A stretch of 64,000 nucleotides of DNA from Nymphaea colorata (Eukaryota; Streptophyta; Magnoliopsida; Nymphaeales; Nymphaeaceae): positions 17,400,854 to 17,464,853 of the forward strand of contig NC_045147.1 of the NCBI RefSeq assembly GCF_008831285.2, written 5' to 3'. Below, piece by piece: positions 10,863 to 22,386 of the stretch; position 1 is the first letter of the stretch, and each line of letters begins with the position of its first letter. Made by a program: the position numbers and the translations under genes. The notes beneath the pieces are model-generated. The model was not told the origin of the DNA. It saw only the letters and a program-made list of their open reading frames with translations, and did not search any database.

Positions 10863-13503
10863 ATACATACACCAAGTCATCGATAGAGCTTTGAACTAAA
10901 TTTTATACAAAAAAAAGAATCAAGAATCTAATGTTAGGGAGAACAAATGAAATAAAATAACAACCATATACCGACACTTGACTTGCCTATGTATCAAAAG
11001 CAAGTCTTTGGAACTCAAGGAGTTAGTCCAATTGCAAATGACTAGCAAGTGGTCAGGTGTCTGGTTTCTAAAGTAACTCTTCTATTATTAAAAAAAGAAA
11101 GAAACTTTTTTCTTCCCTTCCCTGCTTGGCTTTCTTCTGGAGTCACCTAATTTATGACGATGACGAGAGCTGAAAATGACGCAGATAAACACGAGCATGG
11201 TGGTCGATCGTGGACCACCTGCCATGGTTCCCATAAAGAGAGTTTCCGGCCTTTTAAAGTCTCGACAAGTGATTTAAAGAATTGCAGCCAACTTGGTGGC
11301 GACGGAAATCTTTCACGTCGATGGAAATCTTGCTCTCGTGCTTTTCTCTCTGAACTTAAGTTCAGTTCGCCTCGCCTTTCAAGAAGACGAAGTGTTCAAG
11401 GAAAGAACTTCACGAATCCTCAAACGCCATATTTGTGAAGATCACAGGTTGGTAAATGGTAAATCACTTGATGGGGAATCAAATCTGCGACTGCCCATAC
11501 GATGAATAGCCATAAATCCGGGGAGCGTTTAGCTTTTTACCTTAACAGCCAAGTGTGAAGAATCACGACTCACGAGGCGTTTTCTTTTTCCTTTTCAGTG
11601 TCTGCGTAACCGTAATCTTCGATTACCTGCAAAAAGTGAAGAGCACGAGCGGTGAAGTTTTACCGCAGTAAATGCGGGAGTCGCCGAGACCAAAGAGGAA
11701 CTCAGAGAGAGTTGTTAAGAACAATTCAACTTGGACATTAATGTGAGACTGTACCACCCGCTGCTACGCATCTGTGTGCAGTAAGTTGGTGGGAAGGATG
11801 AGAGAAGAGCAGGAGAGAACACGGTCAACTGACATCATAAGCGTCAGAGAGGAAAGAGTTGGGGGTAACACTGCGCAGAGGCAGGGGAAGGCGGAGGAGG
11901 GAAACTGGTATCATTGTAGCACGCATCCCCATAAGTCAGTCGAGTTGCAGGCTACGCAACGCAGGAGACGACGGAAAATACTTGCACTTTCATCTGTTTA
12001 AAATACATGAAAGCGTCTTCTCTCTCTTCTCTCCCAACTCAAGCTGTCAGCCTCTTTATCCTCTTGCTGTCAGCTGCCCCCATTCATTCTACGTATCCCT
12101 TTCTTTATTTTTACTTTAGCAGTTTGGGAATCTTGGTCATAATAAAATAAAATGACTCTAAATTTCTTCCTCTCTACTAATTTAGCTAATCAATATCTCT
12201 TTTCTTTTATTGCAATTCAGTTTCACATCTATCTTTTTACTTCTTTAGTATTTTCTACTTTGTTTGGCCTTCCCTTTTTGTTAGTCTTTCAAACTCACCT
12301 TTCATTTTTTTTTTTCTCTTTTATCCTTCTCTTCACCTGACTGTTTCTTGGAGTTCTTGGAGTCGTATTTAGAAATTATGACTCATTTCCTCTTGATGGC
12401 GCATTTAGGATAAGCACAACAACAGAATCTTTAGGGGTACCTTTTAATTGTCAGATTCTGTAGCTCGTCTTGTACAGGGGGTGTTTATTTTACTATTTGG
12501 ATACGATGCCGTCCTCCGTTTGAGACTGGGTGATTGTGTCGCTCTGTCTATCCACTATCTCCCCACCCTTTTTATTTTGTTTTATTGTGCAGTTGTATTG
12601 TATATTTAATCTTATTATTTTTGTTTTATTTTTGTTTTTTCAGTTTGTTCTTGTAATTAAGTGACGTCATGTTTTCAAATTTTGTTATGTATTTCTATTT
12701 TATGGTCTCTCTTTCTCACTCTAGAAAGAGTATATTTTCCAAAGTCTTTGTTTCAAGAAACATATGTCACATTGGCGTGGGCAGACCAAAAAATTTTGGC
12801 TGCACTAGTCATATCATTTTAAATTTTGAAGGAACTCTCATATGTAAACGAAAAACCGCCATAGAGTTTTGATATAAAAATAAACACTTTTTGTGAGTGT
12901 GTGTGCTTGCCCACACTTGTCTCTCTGATGAGAGTTGAATGCCAAAATAGTTGACAAAATGGAAGGCGGAGGCAGAGTGTGTTAGACTCAAAAGTGGTTG
13001 ACATAGAAGAGCGGACCCAAGCCGTTATGATAAAATAAAGGGCGATTTTATCCCCAAATCATTTTTAACAGTTTGACTTACTTAAAACCCGGATTTAAAC
13101 AGGATTTTAACACTTCTTTCTTAGGCTTTTGTGGTTCTGAATTAAGATTTTTCACTATCTTATAACTATAGAAGTTGCTGTTATTTCAGTACAAGTTATT
13201 GGCTGGAGAATCTCTCATCCATGGCTGAAATTTTTTCATGCCCACGAAATAAACAAACTCTTACCTGCCTTCCAGCTCACTGCAAGTGGCTCCGTTTCTG
13301 TATCATATGTACTAATTTACATTACCAAATCCTTCTCATTTTTAAAATGTAGTCTTTCTCTCTCATGCGTCTCATTGGAGACGCTGACAGGTACGCTCCA
13401 GCCATGCAATCTACATTGAATTCCAATTTGTGACCAATTAATTGCATAATTCATCATCAAATCGAGTACTTCCACAAACAACCACCATTTTGGAAAGATA
13501 CCA

Positions 13504-13538
<35 letters not shown>

Positions 13539-14561
13539 ATAATTTAATGATGACTGATAAAACACTCGGACTGAGATAATTAAATAGTTGATATATAAAT
13601 AAGAGATTATTTATAGACTGTGTGGACAATTGCCCACACATGCTCGCATGTGGCTCAGGCCCTTAACAATCAACAATCGCATCATATAATGCAAGTCATG
13701 TCGAGCAAAATTAGTTAACTCAAATAGCAAATGAAAGGCCAAGGATGTGTCACCAAGATTCAAACGTCAATCTCGACCAAATGGAAAGTAACTCAGATCT
13801 AATCACAAACCAATCAATCCTGAAAGTCTTCAAAAAACAAACTGTCAACTCGAAGGATGAACTCTAATTTACATATTCTTTTGCGTCCAATTTTTTGACT
13901 CAAATTTCTATTCACATCTTTTGGAAGAAGAGTATGGTTGGGAAATTATTTGGTGTTTGCAATGCCTATACATAAAATCATACTTCGATCCTAATTTTTT
14001 AACCAACGGAAAAACTTTATAAGTTGTCAACCTTCAAGAAACAAATCCAAAAAACTGCCTATTTTTAAGGATCATACGTATACCATGACTATGGCATTAG
14101 AAGTTAATGTGGGTCTAAATTAATGCCCATATTGAACAATTATATCATTAACTTTCGACCTCCATTGGTGATTTTTAAAATATTTTTTTTTCAATTTTAA
14201 AAGAATTATTATTATGCATTAAGAGAGATGCTAATTAATGGTCTATAACGTTTTTTCTGACAAAATTAATGCAAACCTAATCTTGATAGTATATCATCTC
14301 ATATTCCGATTCTTTCTTTCAGCCGTCCTCGTTTCCAAGTTTCCAATAATTAATTTCTATCTTTCTATTGTCCTCTTTTGCTATAGAATCAAATGTCCTT
14401 GGCTGTTATTGTGTAAATGAATGAGTGGAAGCGGGTCCCGACTGTTCCCGTCAAGGTGGTCTCCTGGTCCTTGGCTTTCTCTTTCTTCCTGAGAAGAAGC
14501 GGAGGGGACGTTTTTAGAAATCGAATCAGGGAAAGAGTAGCGGACGTGACGTTTTTATTAG
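10863..14561. other. Gene-poor intergenic DNA
   Basis: AT-rich, with several T-rich tracts (12150-12340, 12580-12720). Short ORFs at 11154-11505 and 11774-12119 match no family I know and lack conserved motifs. A (TA)n array lies at 13507-13535. Nothing else was recognised. Confidence 0.5.
13507..13535. repeat. (AT)n microsatellite
   Basis: About 14 uninterrupted AT units, read directly. Confidence 0.95.
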
Positions 14562-15098
14562 ATGGCAGATGGAGGATGGAATCGTTGGGATGCGAAGGCC
14601 AAAAGAGTACCTCATATGGCTGCAGCGAAGGGGAAGGGGAAGGGAAAAGGGCAAGGAAAAAAGACGAACGCTGGGGGCCGGAGGAAGAAGACGTCTGCGG
14701 CCGATCAAATTGGGGAGGTTTTAGTAAATCAGATCCTTGGCGTTTCTCTGGTCGCCGTAGAAGGGCACAGATTGATCTGTGTGGGCAGATTGTCTCGACG
14801 CTTCTGGAGGTATCTTAGTGGAAGTGCTGAGCGACCTGCTTTATTAGGTTTCGTGCTCTTTCTCCCTTGGCTTTTACTTTTTGCTTTTACTTTATTTGCC
14901 TTGCCTTGTATGGGGCCTTTAAGAAAAGGGCGCCGCAGAGCCATGCCCATGGCGTCGCCGTCCTCAAGCCCAACTCTTTTAGTTAAAGAGATGACGATGA
15001 TTCCGTCGCTTTGCAAAATAGTAAGCAATTTTTTCAAAAAGAGAAGCAAAGCAAAGCAAAGTTGTAGGTTAATTTGTATGTTCCGGTGTTTGAAATGA
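14562..15098 (+). CDS. Unrecognised ORF, 178 aa, possibly not a gene
   Basis: The frame opens MADGGWNRWDAKAKRV, followed by a lysine/glycine-rich stretch (KGKGKGKGQGKK) at residues 23-40 and a hydrophobic segment near residues 95-115 (LGFVLFLPWLLLFAF). The local base composition is richer in G and C than its flanks, and a plausible donor (GAG|GTATCT near 14810) could end a first exon after about 83 residues. I recognise no family, and the K/G run comes from a simple GAAGGG-type repeat. This may be a first exon or chance. It stands alone between repeats. Confidence 0.2.
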   Translation: MADGGWNRWDAKAKRVPHMAAAKGKGKGKGQGKKTNAGGRRKKTSAADQIGEVLVNQILGVSLVAVEGHRLICVGRLSRRFWRYLSGSAERPALLGFVLFLPWLLLFAFTLFALPCMGPLRKGRRRAMPMASPSSSPTLLVKEMTMIPSLCKIVSNFFKKRSKAKQSCRLICMFRCLK

Positions 15099-16607
15099 CT
15101 AAAATGCCTTTGGCAAGAGCCAAAATTACCCCCATTACCAGTTTAATGTGTTTCAGAACCATACTCTTACTATATTTCAACTTCTATATCAATGTTTATG
15201 TTTTCGGTATTTTTAGATTATAGTGTTAATACTTCAACTTTTATATCAGTATCATCAACTCTTTTAAATTTTGTGTTGGATGCTAGACTGGGATCCAATA
15301 AAGAACTGACACTATTGCTCTGATAAGGACTAGGATCCAAGCAGCGAGCAGATTAGATCCATGAAATAAAGTTCGGATCCAAGTAATAAGCAGATTCGTA
15401 TCCAAGTACTGCAAGTTCACCGAGAGTCTGGGACCCATGCCCAAGGTGGACAATTGACAAGAAACCAAGTAAAGCACATCAAATATACAAACGGTTTGAA
15501 TACATACTATTCAGATACATATTGATATGCGGATTCATATATTGCAGCATGTGAACCGGGTCCAACCATTCATCTGCTTGGATCTGAACCTGGTTAAACA
15601 GAACCAGATGGATCCAGCTCAAGCGTAGAATGTCAAGTTGCCCCATAGAAGAAAAAGAAGGAGCCAAAGCCGACCCGCATGTTCTACGCTCCCCCATCAT
15701 TGGCTATCAAACAGAGAACAGCAACAAAGCAGCAAGAACAAGGGAATCAAAACAGGATCCCCGATTTCCGTGGGAAAATACTTTTGGTTTCCTGCTACAC
15801 TGACAATTCCTGCACATTTTGCGGCACTTTTGTTTTTGTCCCGCTTCTATAAACGAAACGACGATGAACAAAGAAAATTTTGTGTGTTCTCTGTCAAAGA
15901 TAATGTTAGAGAAAAGGGAAAACATGACGGTTGAAGTCATCCCCGAGATTGAAGTGACAGCCTCAAAAGAAAAGAAAAGAAGAAGAAGAAGAAGAAGATT
16001 AACTGTTGAGAGTTGGTGGTCAGTCTATTTCTTGGGGTTGAACTTTCGCTACCGAATCAAACAAAAATTCAATGGAGCTTCTTCCTCCTTTACATATCAA
16101 ATCCATCAAAGCATACGCCCTCCTTTCATTTGCTTTAGCTCAAATTTTCAAAGGAACATGCATGTTGCACTCATCACGTTGTGGAAGAAGCAAAGGAGAT
16201 GCTTCCAATTTTTCTCAGTGGTGCGGTCGTCGAGTAGTCACTGCCTGCCCATGTCGTCAATGGAGAGGATCCGGACCCGAGATGCTATTGCTGAGATCTC
16301 AACTGACCAATACTACCTAGAGTAAGATCATTGTTTCTTCTCCAACTGGAACAATTCATGCATAAACATTGATGAAAAATTAAGTATTGTATGTTCTCCT
16401 CACACGCTCAAAAATCACTTGCATGTGTTCTTTGTCGCAATTTTCCTTATGGGAGCTAGATCGTATGAGGACTTGATTTAGAGTTGCATCCAGTCAAAAG
16501 CTTGTCTCTACTTTTTTTTTTTTCCCCTCTTTTCAAGGGAGTTAGAGGGTTACCATCCACCACTTTGAGAGGAGCCAAACCTCCTTGCTCTACCCCTTTT
16601 GCTAGGC
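15099..16607. other. Intergenic DNA with simple repeats
   Basis: Contains the GATCC-rich block (15285-15620) and a GAA-rich run near 15970-16000. ORFs at 15638-16325 are lysine/arginine-rich because of the GAA run and show no domain. No gene was recognised. Confidence 0.5.
15285..15620. repeat. GGATCCAAG-rich degenerate repeat block
   Basis: Recurring GGATCCAA, AGCAGATT, GATCCAAGTA and GGATCTGAACC variants at irregular spacing. The style resembles the GAGCTC element but with a different core. It is probably a dispersed repeat; ends are uncertain. Confidence 0.5.
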
Positions 16608-17030
16608 TTGAATAATGAGTCAAGCTACTTCAACCCGGTCAGAACTCGCTTTTCAAAATTGGCTTATTTATAATCGAGTTGAGCTTGAGTTCAAATGTAT
16701 GCTCAAAATGCTAAATGAGTCGAGTTTGAGTTGTAAGAACCTGACTCGTTTAAACTAGACTCTGCTCGATTTTATACTTAATGTTGAAATATAACGAGAG
16801 AATAGTTAAATAAGTAGCAACTAAACAAGCTAAAAAGTTAACAAGTTAAAAGAAATGAAACAAACTAAACAAAAATGAGTTAAACAAGTCGAGCTTGAGC
16901 CTGTATTGTTGAGTCAAGCTCCAGCCTGTTTTATGGAGCTCGACTCGAGTTTGAGCTGAGCTGAAGCTTGAGTTTTCTAAGTCAAGTCGAGCTCAAGCTT
17001 GATTCGGTTCGTATGCAGCCCTACCTCTTG
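16608..17030. repeat. GAGTCGAG-rich repeat, looser relative of the GAGCTC element
   Basis: Dense in GAGTCAAGC, CGAGTTTGAG, GAGCTCGACTCGAG and CAAGTCGAGCTCAAGC, ending in GATTCGGTTCGTATGCAGCCC. The central part (about 16780-16880) is A-rich without the motif. I could not align it base by base to the copies at 10.5 and 52.2 kb, so it may be a different family built from similar words. Confidence 0.6.
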
Positions 17031-18713
17031 CTTCATATAGTTTAGGGCTGAGTTAGTGTCCCGTAAAAAGATACTGCACCTTCTTCTTGGTGTCATTCTC
17101 AAGTTATCTCATATGACAGAGACAAATAACACTCAGGAGAATCTAATGAGCAACCAACAATAGGACCCTCAGGGCGCACTTGCTTTTGACCTACTTTCAA
17201 TTGGAGAAAGATTACAATATGGAGGCTTTATTTGCTTAGGTCTATTCATTAATATGACAGATTCAATCAGCCACCATGGCCAGGTCACCTACTCCACGAG
17301 TGGTTCTTCTCTCGGGAAAAGAAACTATTGCAAAATTGAAAATTGACTACGAGGTCGTGATGCCCTGAAAATGGGTGCCTGCCACCACAAGTCCACTTAC
17401 ATGGGGTCGTGGGCATGCACCACTAATGACTTCCGGGACATGGCATGTTCTAGTTGCAGGATGGATGCCCACAATTTTAGTGCTTAAGTGAGGGAGAAAT
17501 CCACCATGTCGGCCAAGAACAGGTACTTTGAATGGGGTCTTATTTGAAGGTTACCGATGTGGTATCAAGATTTCGCCATTTTCATCATACTGCATTCGAG
17601 AAATTTTCTTGAAATGAGCAGGATTGTGAAAGTTCACTGAATATAACTACAGTGATCAAGCTATGATTTCTTCGAGTTTGCTTAGCCTCAGTTTGACCGC
17701 AAGGCAGAGGATTGGTGTATCAGAATTTGGGATTATACCGAGTCTGAAGGGAGGACATAGTTTATCTCAGTTAGAAAGGCAAGCAGGAGTTTTGCAGGGA
17801 CAAAGAAACACAACAGAATTTAGAGATTTTATCGAGTTTTAAAGGTTATCAAATCTTTCCTGCATATTCAGATAAAGTTCTCTTCGCCCCTTTGTAGGTC
17901 TTTGTGCCACGAATATCGCATCTATAGAGTTAGAATATTTAATTTCAAACAGAACTTTCCGATTCCGTTCACCCCTAGCTTTATGCGCTTGGAACAAGGC
18001 TTTAGTTACCCACTAAAAACACGTAATAGTTATGATAATTATTGTACAAATGAGGAAAGATTGTGTACTCTGATCTCTCGACGAATCCACTTCAAGAGCA
18101 GATCAGGCCACCCAGTGGCGGTTGACACTTTTAGCACCGGCACACACTTGGCCGCCGGGAAAATCCGGCGGACCGGCAGTCTACCTTCTGCATGCCTACC
18201 ATTCAAATTCAAAACGCAGTGGCCCTTCAAAAGAAACCACCTTACCACTTTCCGGCACAAAATTCAACACTTTCGTAGATGATTTAGGGTCCACCACACC
18301 CTTTTTCTTTTCCCCTTTTCCCTTCATATTATAATCACATCACATCTTTTTTTTCTTTTTCAATAAGAAAAGGGATGGTTTAACTTCCCATCTTTATTAT
18401 ATTTATACACTACCATGAGATCAAACAATTACAGATGTCCCACCTTTTATTAGGTAGATACAGTACTATAATGTAATATTAATTGAGAGGTGGTCCTCCC
18501 AAAATCAAACTGGCAGCTAAAGTCCCTCAACTACATGCCTTTTCATGGCATTTCTTTATAGAAAATTCATTGCTTTGAGTTATTGTGATAAGAAAAGATT
18601 TGATGCCAACCATTCCTTGAACTGTATAAACTTTGAAATATATAGCAGATACTTTTCTGAAAAATCATGCATAGACTTCTGGGTTCTACCGATTAGAACG
18701 CCAATCTTCGAAG
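17031..18713. other. Intergenic DNA, nothing recognised
   Basis: No credible gene was seen on either strand. The ORF at 17902-18282 overlaps a GC-richer patch (18100-18190) with a 7-bp CCGCCGG/CCGGCGG hairpin. I see no domain. Confidence 0.45.
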
Positions 18714-18735
18714 GGCCCCTGTAGATACAGGGGCC
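18714..18735. repeat. Near-perfect 22-bp palindrome
   Basis: Arms GGCCCCTGTA and TACAGGGGCC are exact reverse complements around the two bases GA. It stands out as GC-rich within AT-rich surroundings. Confidence 0.95.
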
Positions 18736-18779
18736 GCGTGTCAAGTATTTACTTGATGTTCTAGCCTTTACCAGATTCG

Positions 18780-19030
18780 ACTAATAAACTATACAGATTC
18801 AAGTTGGGGACCCCATCTTTTAGAAAACCTGAGTCCAGATCTCTAACTGACATAAGATTCCGATACTTATATGTAATCAGTTCAGATCATTATCAGATCC
18901 CCGTCATATCAGATTTTGATTCAGATTCAGATTCGGTTATGAAACTGCATACCAAATTCAAATTCGTTTGATAATAGAACCCAAACCCTTTTTATCAAAT
19001 CCAGATAAACAGATTCATACTGGGTGTGTA
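18780..19030. repeat. CAGATTC/GATCC-rich degenerate repeat block
   Basis: Recurring CAGATTC, CAGATCC, AGATTCAGATTC and CCAGATAAACAGATTC words. Similar in character to 15285-15620 and possibly the same family; ends are uncertain. Confidence 0.45.
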
Positions 19031-21343
19031 GACAGTAATCGAATATATCCAACTACAGTTCTACCTCACATACCATTTAATTTGAAACAAATCAATAGAA
19101 ACTAAGTAACATGGTGTACTGGGTACAGAAAAAAATTTTATGCTTATATTTCTAAAAAAATTAACATGCATATTGATGGTCATACTGAGTATGTATATTT
19201 TGTCCTCATATCTACAATTTTAAAAATTGCCATATTCACACCAGTAATTCTGTACCCGTACCTGTGCCCATACTAAGTACCTGTGCTACTTAGGTCATAA
19301 GTATGTGGGAAGGTTTAAGATATAATTTGCATTGAATATCTGACCGATCCGCGAACTTTATATGTAACCGTGTATACGTAATAGTTCAGGCTTGCAATTT
19401 ATTCTTTCCGACCAGAGCATTAATGATACGCGGCAGAATTGATATAAACCTGATCAATGACAACGCTACTTGCAGTCAGGTTTTGTTTGTAGATTCTGTT
19501 ACAAAATCATTGAAAAATGTTGAGGTATGGAAGAGTTATGAGGGCAAGGATCATGAAACCAAAAGGAGTGACAGGAACTCAGATGCTCTAAAGTACTTTT
19601 TTTTTATCTTGGCAAGGAACCAATCAATATAGAAATTTCCCGGTGACCTCGGACCTTCAATGCTTAAGAAGATGACACCGCGAGAAAGTTCACGACCATG
19701 GCAGCAAACTGTAGGGCTACGGATCAACTGCAAACACTGAAAGTAAATTCTACAAAGTAATGACCTTGGATACTTGCTTGAGGATGAAGACACATTGTTA
19801 GGTGAGTAGGACAAGTATTTTACCTTACCACCCAACAAGAGGGTCAAAGCCCCCACCCTTCTATCTTCTTTATAGGATACCAAACTTGTTTTTCAGTGAC
19901 CTGGAATGATGCTTTCACTATGCTTCAACTTGCATATTGATGCTCACTTTCTCCTTTGCAATTCAAAAAGTTGATGTCTCGAGAATTATAAATAAATACT
20001 AACTGCCTGAACACAAGGCCATATAGTAACTTCTGACTTTCTTCACTCGCTCACAAAGTTTAGAACCCATGAAATGGATGAAGGCAGTGTTTTCTAATGG
20101 AAAGTTGCAATATTGTTATGAAGTCTGTCTGCAAAACGATGTGTGTGCAACGATAGTGCTTCCAAACATATGGAGGACATGGACAAAACCAAAGTGCATT
20201 TCTCATGCCTTTATAAGGACTTAGAGTCCTGCTCTCTCCTCTCTATTTCTGGTACACGCACAACCAGAACCAATTGGAATTCATTTGCATAGCGTAACTT
20301 TAGCAGCTGGCGCCAATTGCTTGGTGAAGATTGGAACCATCGAAACTTTTGCTGCATATATTAGAGTTTGAAGTTCGTTGAGTAATAAATGTTGAAAAAT
20401 ATAATAGGCCACTAACGACCTTAGAATTGATGGTATTTAAGTGCTTTATTTAGAGAGCTTTTATATCTATCCTCAGCCTAAAATCAAGGGACAAATCAAG
20501 GAGTTAACAATTGCAGCATTAACTTTACAGATTTCCTTTTGGCTTCTGCTAACGCCATTATATGTGGCAACTTCAATTTATGAAATGCTCATCTTTATCT
20601 CTGGCATTCTCTTATATTTTGTTTGGATGGAGGGAAAGGGAAGAAAAGGGAGGAATGAAAGGGAAAGGAAAGGAAAGAGAGAGAAGTCTTTGAGAAGTCT
20701 CCACAGAAATAGTCGGACAACCAAAATTTCGACATGGTAACTCGAAAGACGTCAAATATTGCTGTTGGAACTTCTGAATCATATATGTTTTAGCTTGAAG
20801 TTTTGCCAATAATCAGGGTCGTCTGTAGGAAGAGGAAGGAGAACTTATCAGAAAGATCAGTGGGATAAAACCACGAAGGTGTAAGGACATTCTTGCGAAA
20901 GAGGGGTACCAACAAAGTCTGTCTCTGACGTCCTCCTCCACCGTGTTTGAGTAGGAAATCTCTAATGCATTTTCTGTACTTAACGAGCAGTCAGAGCTAC
21001 TGTAATTGTGATTTTTGCTATCATACATGACGAGCTTCAAGCAGCCAAGGACGTCAAATTATGATCAGCCAGATGAGCTCCAATTCCAACCGTATAAGCA
21101 AGACTCAGCAATTATCTCTGCATCCTCAAACCTATGGCAGCTTCATAGGCAAGTAGTTACCTGCCATTCTCTTTCTGAACTAAAAAGGGACTAAAAGTGA
21201 GGGTAATGCAAATAGCTCATGCAATTCTACTTCTGTGCTGCTAATTTAGGGGGAAACTAAAAGGAATTAAGGACACTATAATCCTCAGCGAGGCTACTGG
21301 AAAAATCTCCAAGGCTACGTTCGTTTCCTCTCGGAAAATGGCA
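19031..21343. other. Intergenic DNA, nothing recognised
   Basis: Short ORFs only (for example 19551-19883 and 20441-20740), none with a recognisable domain. A G/A-rich run (about 20630-20690) produces a charged spurious peptide. Confidence 0.5.
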
Positions 21344-21375
21344 GAAATCCACAGTTTGAACAAACAGTGGATTTC
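21344..21375. repeat. 32-bp palindrome with one central mismatch pair
   Basis: GAAATCCAC + A + GTTTG, then AA, then CAAAC + A + GTGGATTTC. The arms pair over 9 + 5 bases with one A/A mismatch and almost no loop. Confidence 0.95.
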
Positions 21376-22129
21376 AGCTTCTCCCCAGTAGGGCATCAAA
21401 TCCTGTGAGCTGAGATCAGCAGACGGTGATCTAAAGAATCTACATAACCAAAACAAAGCCCTTATATAATGTGGACCGTGACGTGAAATCTGAATCCCGA
21501 ATAAAAAACATATCCAAGCGGTCTTGCTCTGGTGTCATGGACCCAGATCAGCTAAATACATACAAATTCGGTCGAAGATCAGATTGAATGCAACAGAAAG
21601 CAGCGAACCCCTGACAGCATATCCAATCCTTTCCGCCCCGAAGGAAAACCCTGTTGGCAGCAATTTTTGTGAAAGCTGTAAAGAAGCCTCACTTTCGGAC
21701 TCCTGACTGAGGATCATTGGGCTATAATATCTCCCTCGAAGGGTGGGAGATCTATCCTCAGTAATTCGAAACAAATGATACTCAATTACCTTCAATAGAT
21801 ACAAGTTTTGTTAATCTTAAACCGATGGTTCTACTTCCTCTATCCGCTCATGGGCTTTGTCACAACATAAATGAGGCTGCAAATTTTATCCATTCATATT
21901 GTCAAGTTCCCATGTCATTCCATGGCCAGCTGCCGTTCCAAAAACTGAACGGGGAACTTGCCTATTCCAATTATCGCCACAACTATGAAAGGCTTAAAGC
22001 CAATCGCCGTGTAGAAAGAATGGAAAGCTTTCCCTTTAATGAGCAGGCGTAGTATGCAAAAGAATATCTTTGCTCTGTAACAATGATATTTAGTGGGTAG
22101 ATCAAGCTTCAAAACAGCCTGGTCTGTTG
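21376..22129. other. Intergenic DNA, nothing recognised
   Basis: Lies downstream of the TAF1C-like gene. Short ORFs only, with no domain. Confidence 0.5.
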
Positions 22130-22235
22130 GTGCTAACTAAAACCATGTAGGATGCCTGGTTTTAGCATCAACACAAGTTTGCTCAAACCAGTTTTGATGA
22201 TAAAACCAGGTTTCCTACATAATGCTAGCTCACCC
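22130..22235. repeat. Long imperfect inverted repeat, hairpin of precursor type
   Basis: Arm 22145-22171 pairs with 22194-22220 at 24 of 27 positions across a 22-base loop. Outside this core, pairing continues with bulges to GGTG (about 22129) and CACC (about 22233). It lies about 150 bases beyond the stop of the TAF1C-like gene, so it could sit in or just past that gene's 3' UTR. It does not contain any conserved plant miRNA that I know. It could be a small MITE or a young miRNA/siRNA locus. Confidence 0.8.
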
Positions 22236-22386
22236 TGCGGGTTGTAAATGTTTCTGCAACTGCAAACTAACCATTTAGGTCCCAAAAAGAAGCCACGGCT
22301 TTATGCTCCGCATATCATCATATGTACCTGACCTGATAATTCCATGGACATCATGATAAACAACAGGTCATAAACCAATACTGATC

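Noticed and set aside
18039-18282. Paired ORFs on both strands in a GC-rich patch
   Set aside because: No family resemblance; the length is expected from composition.
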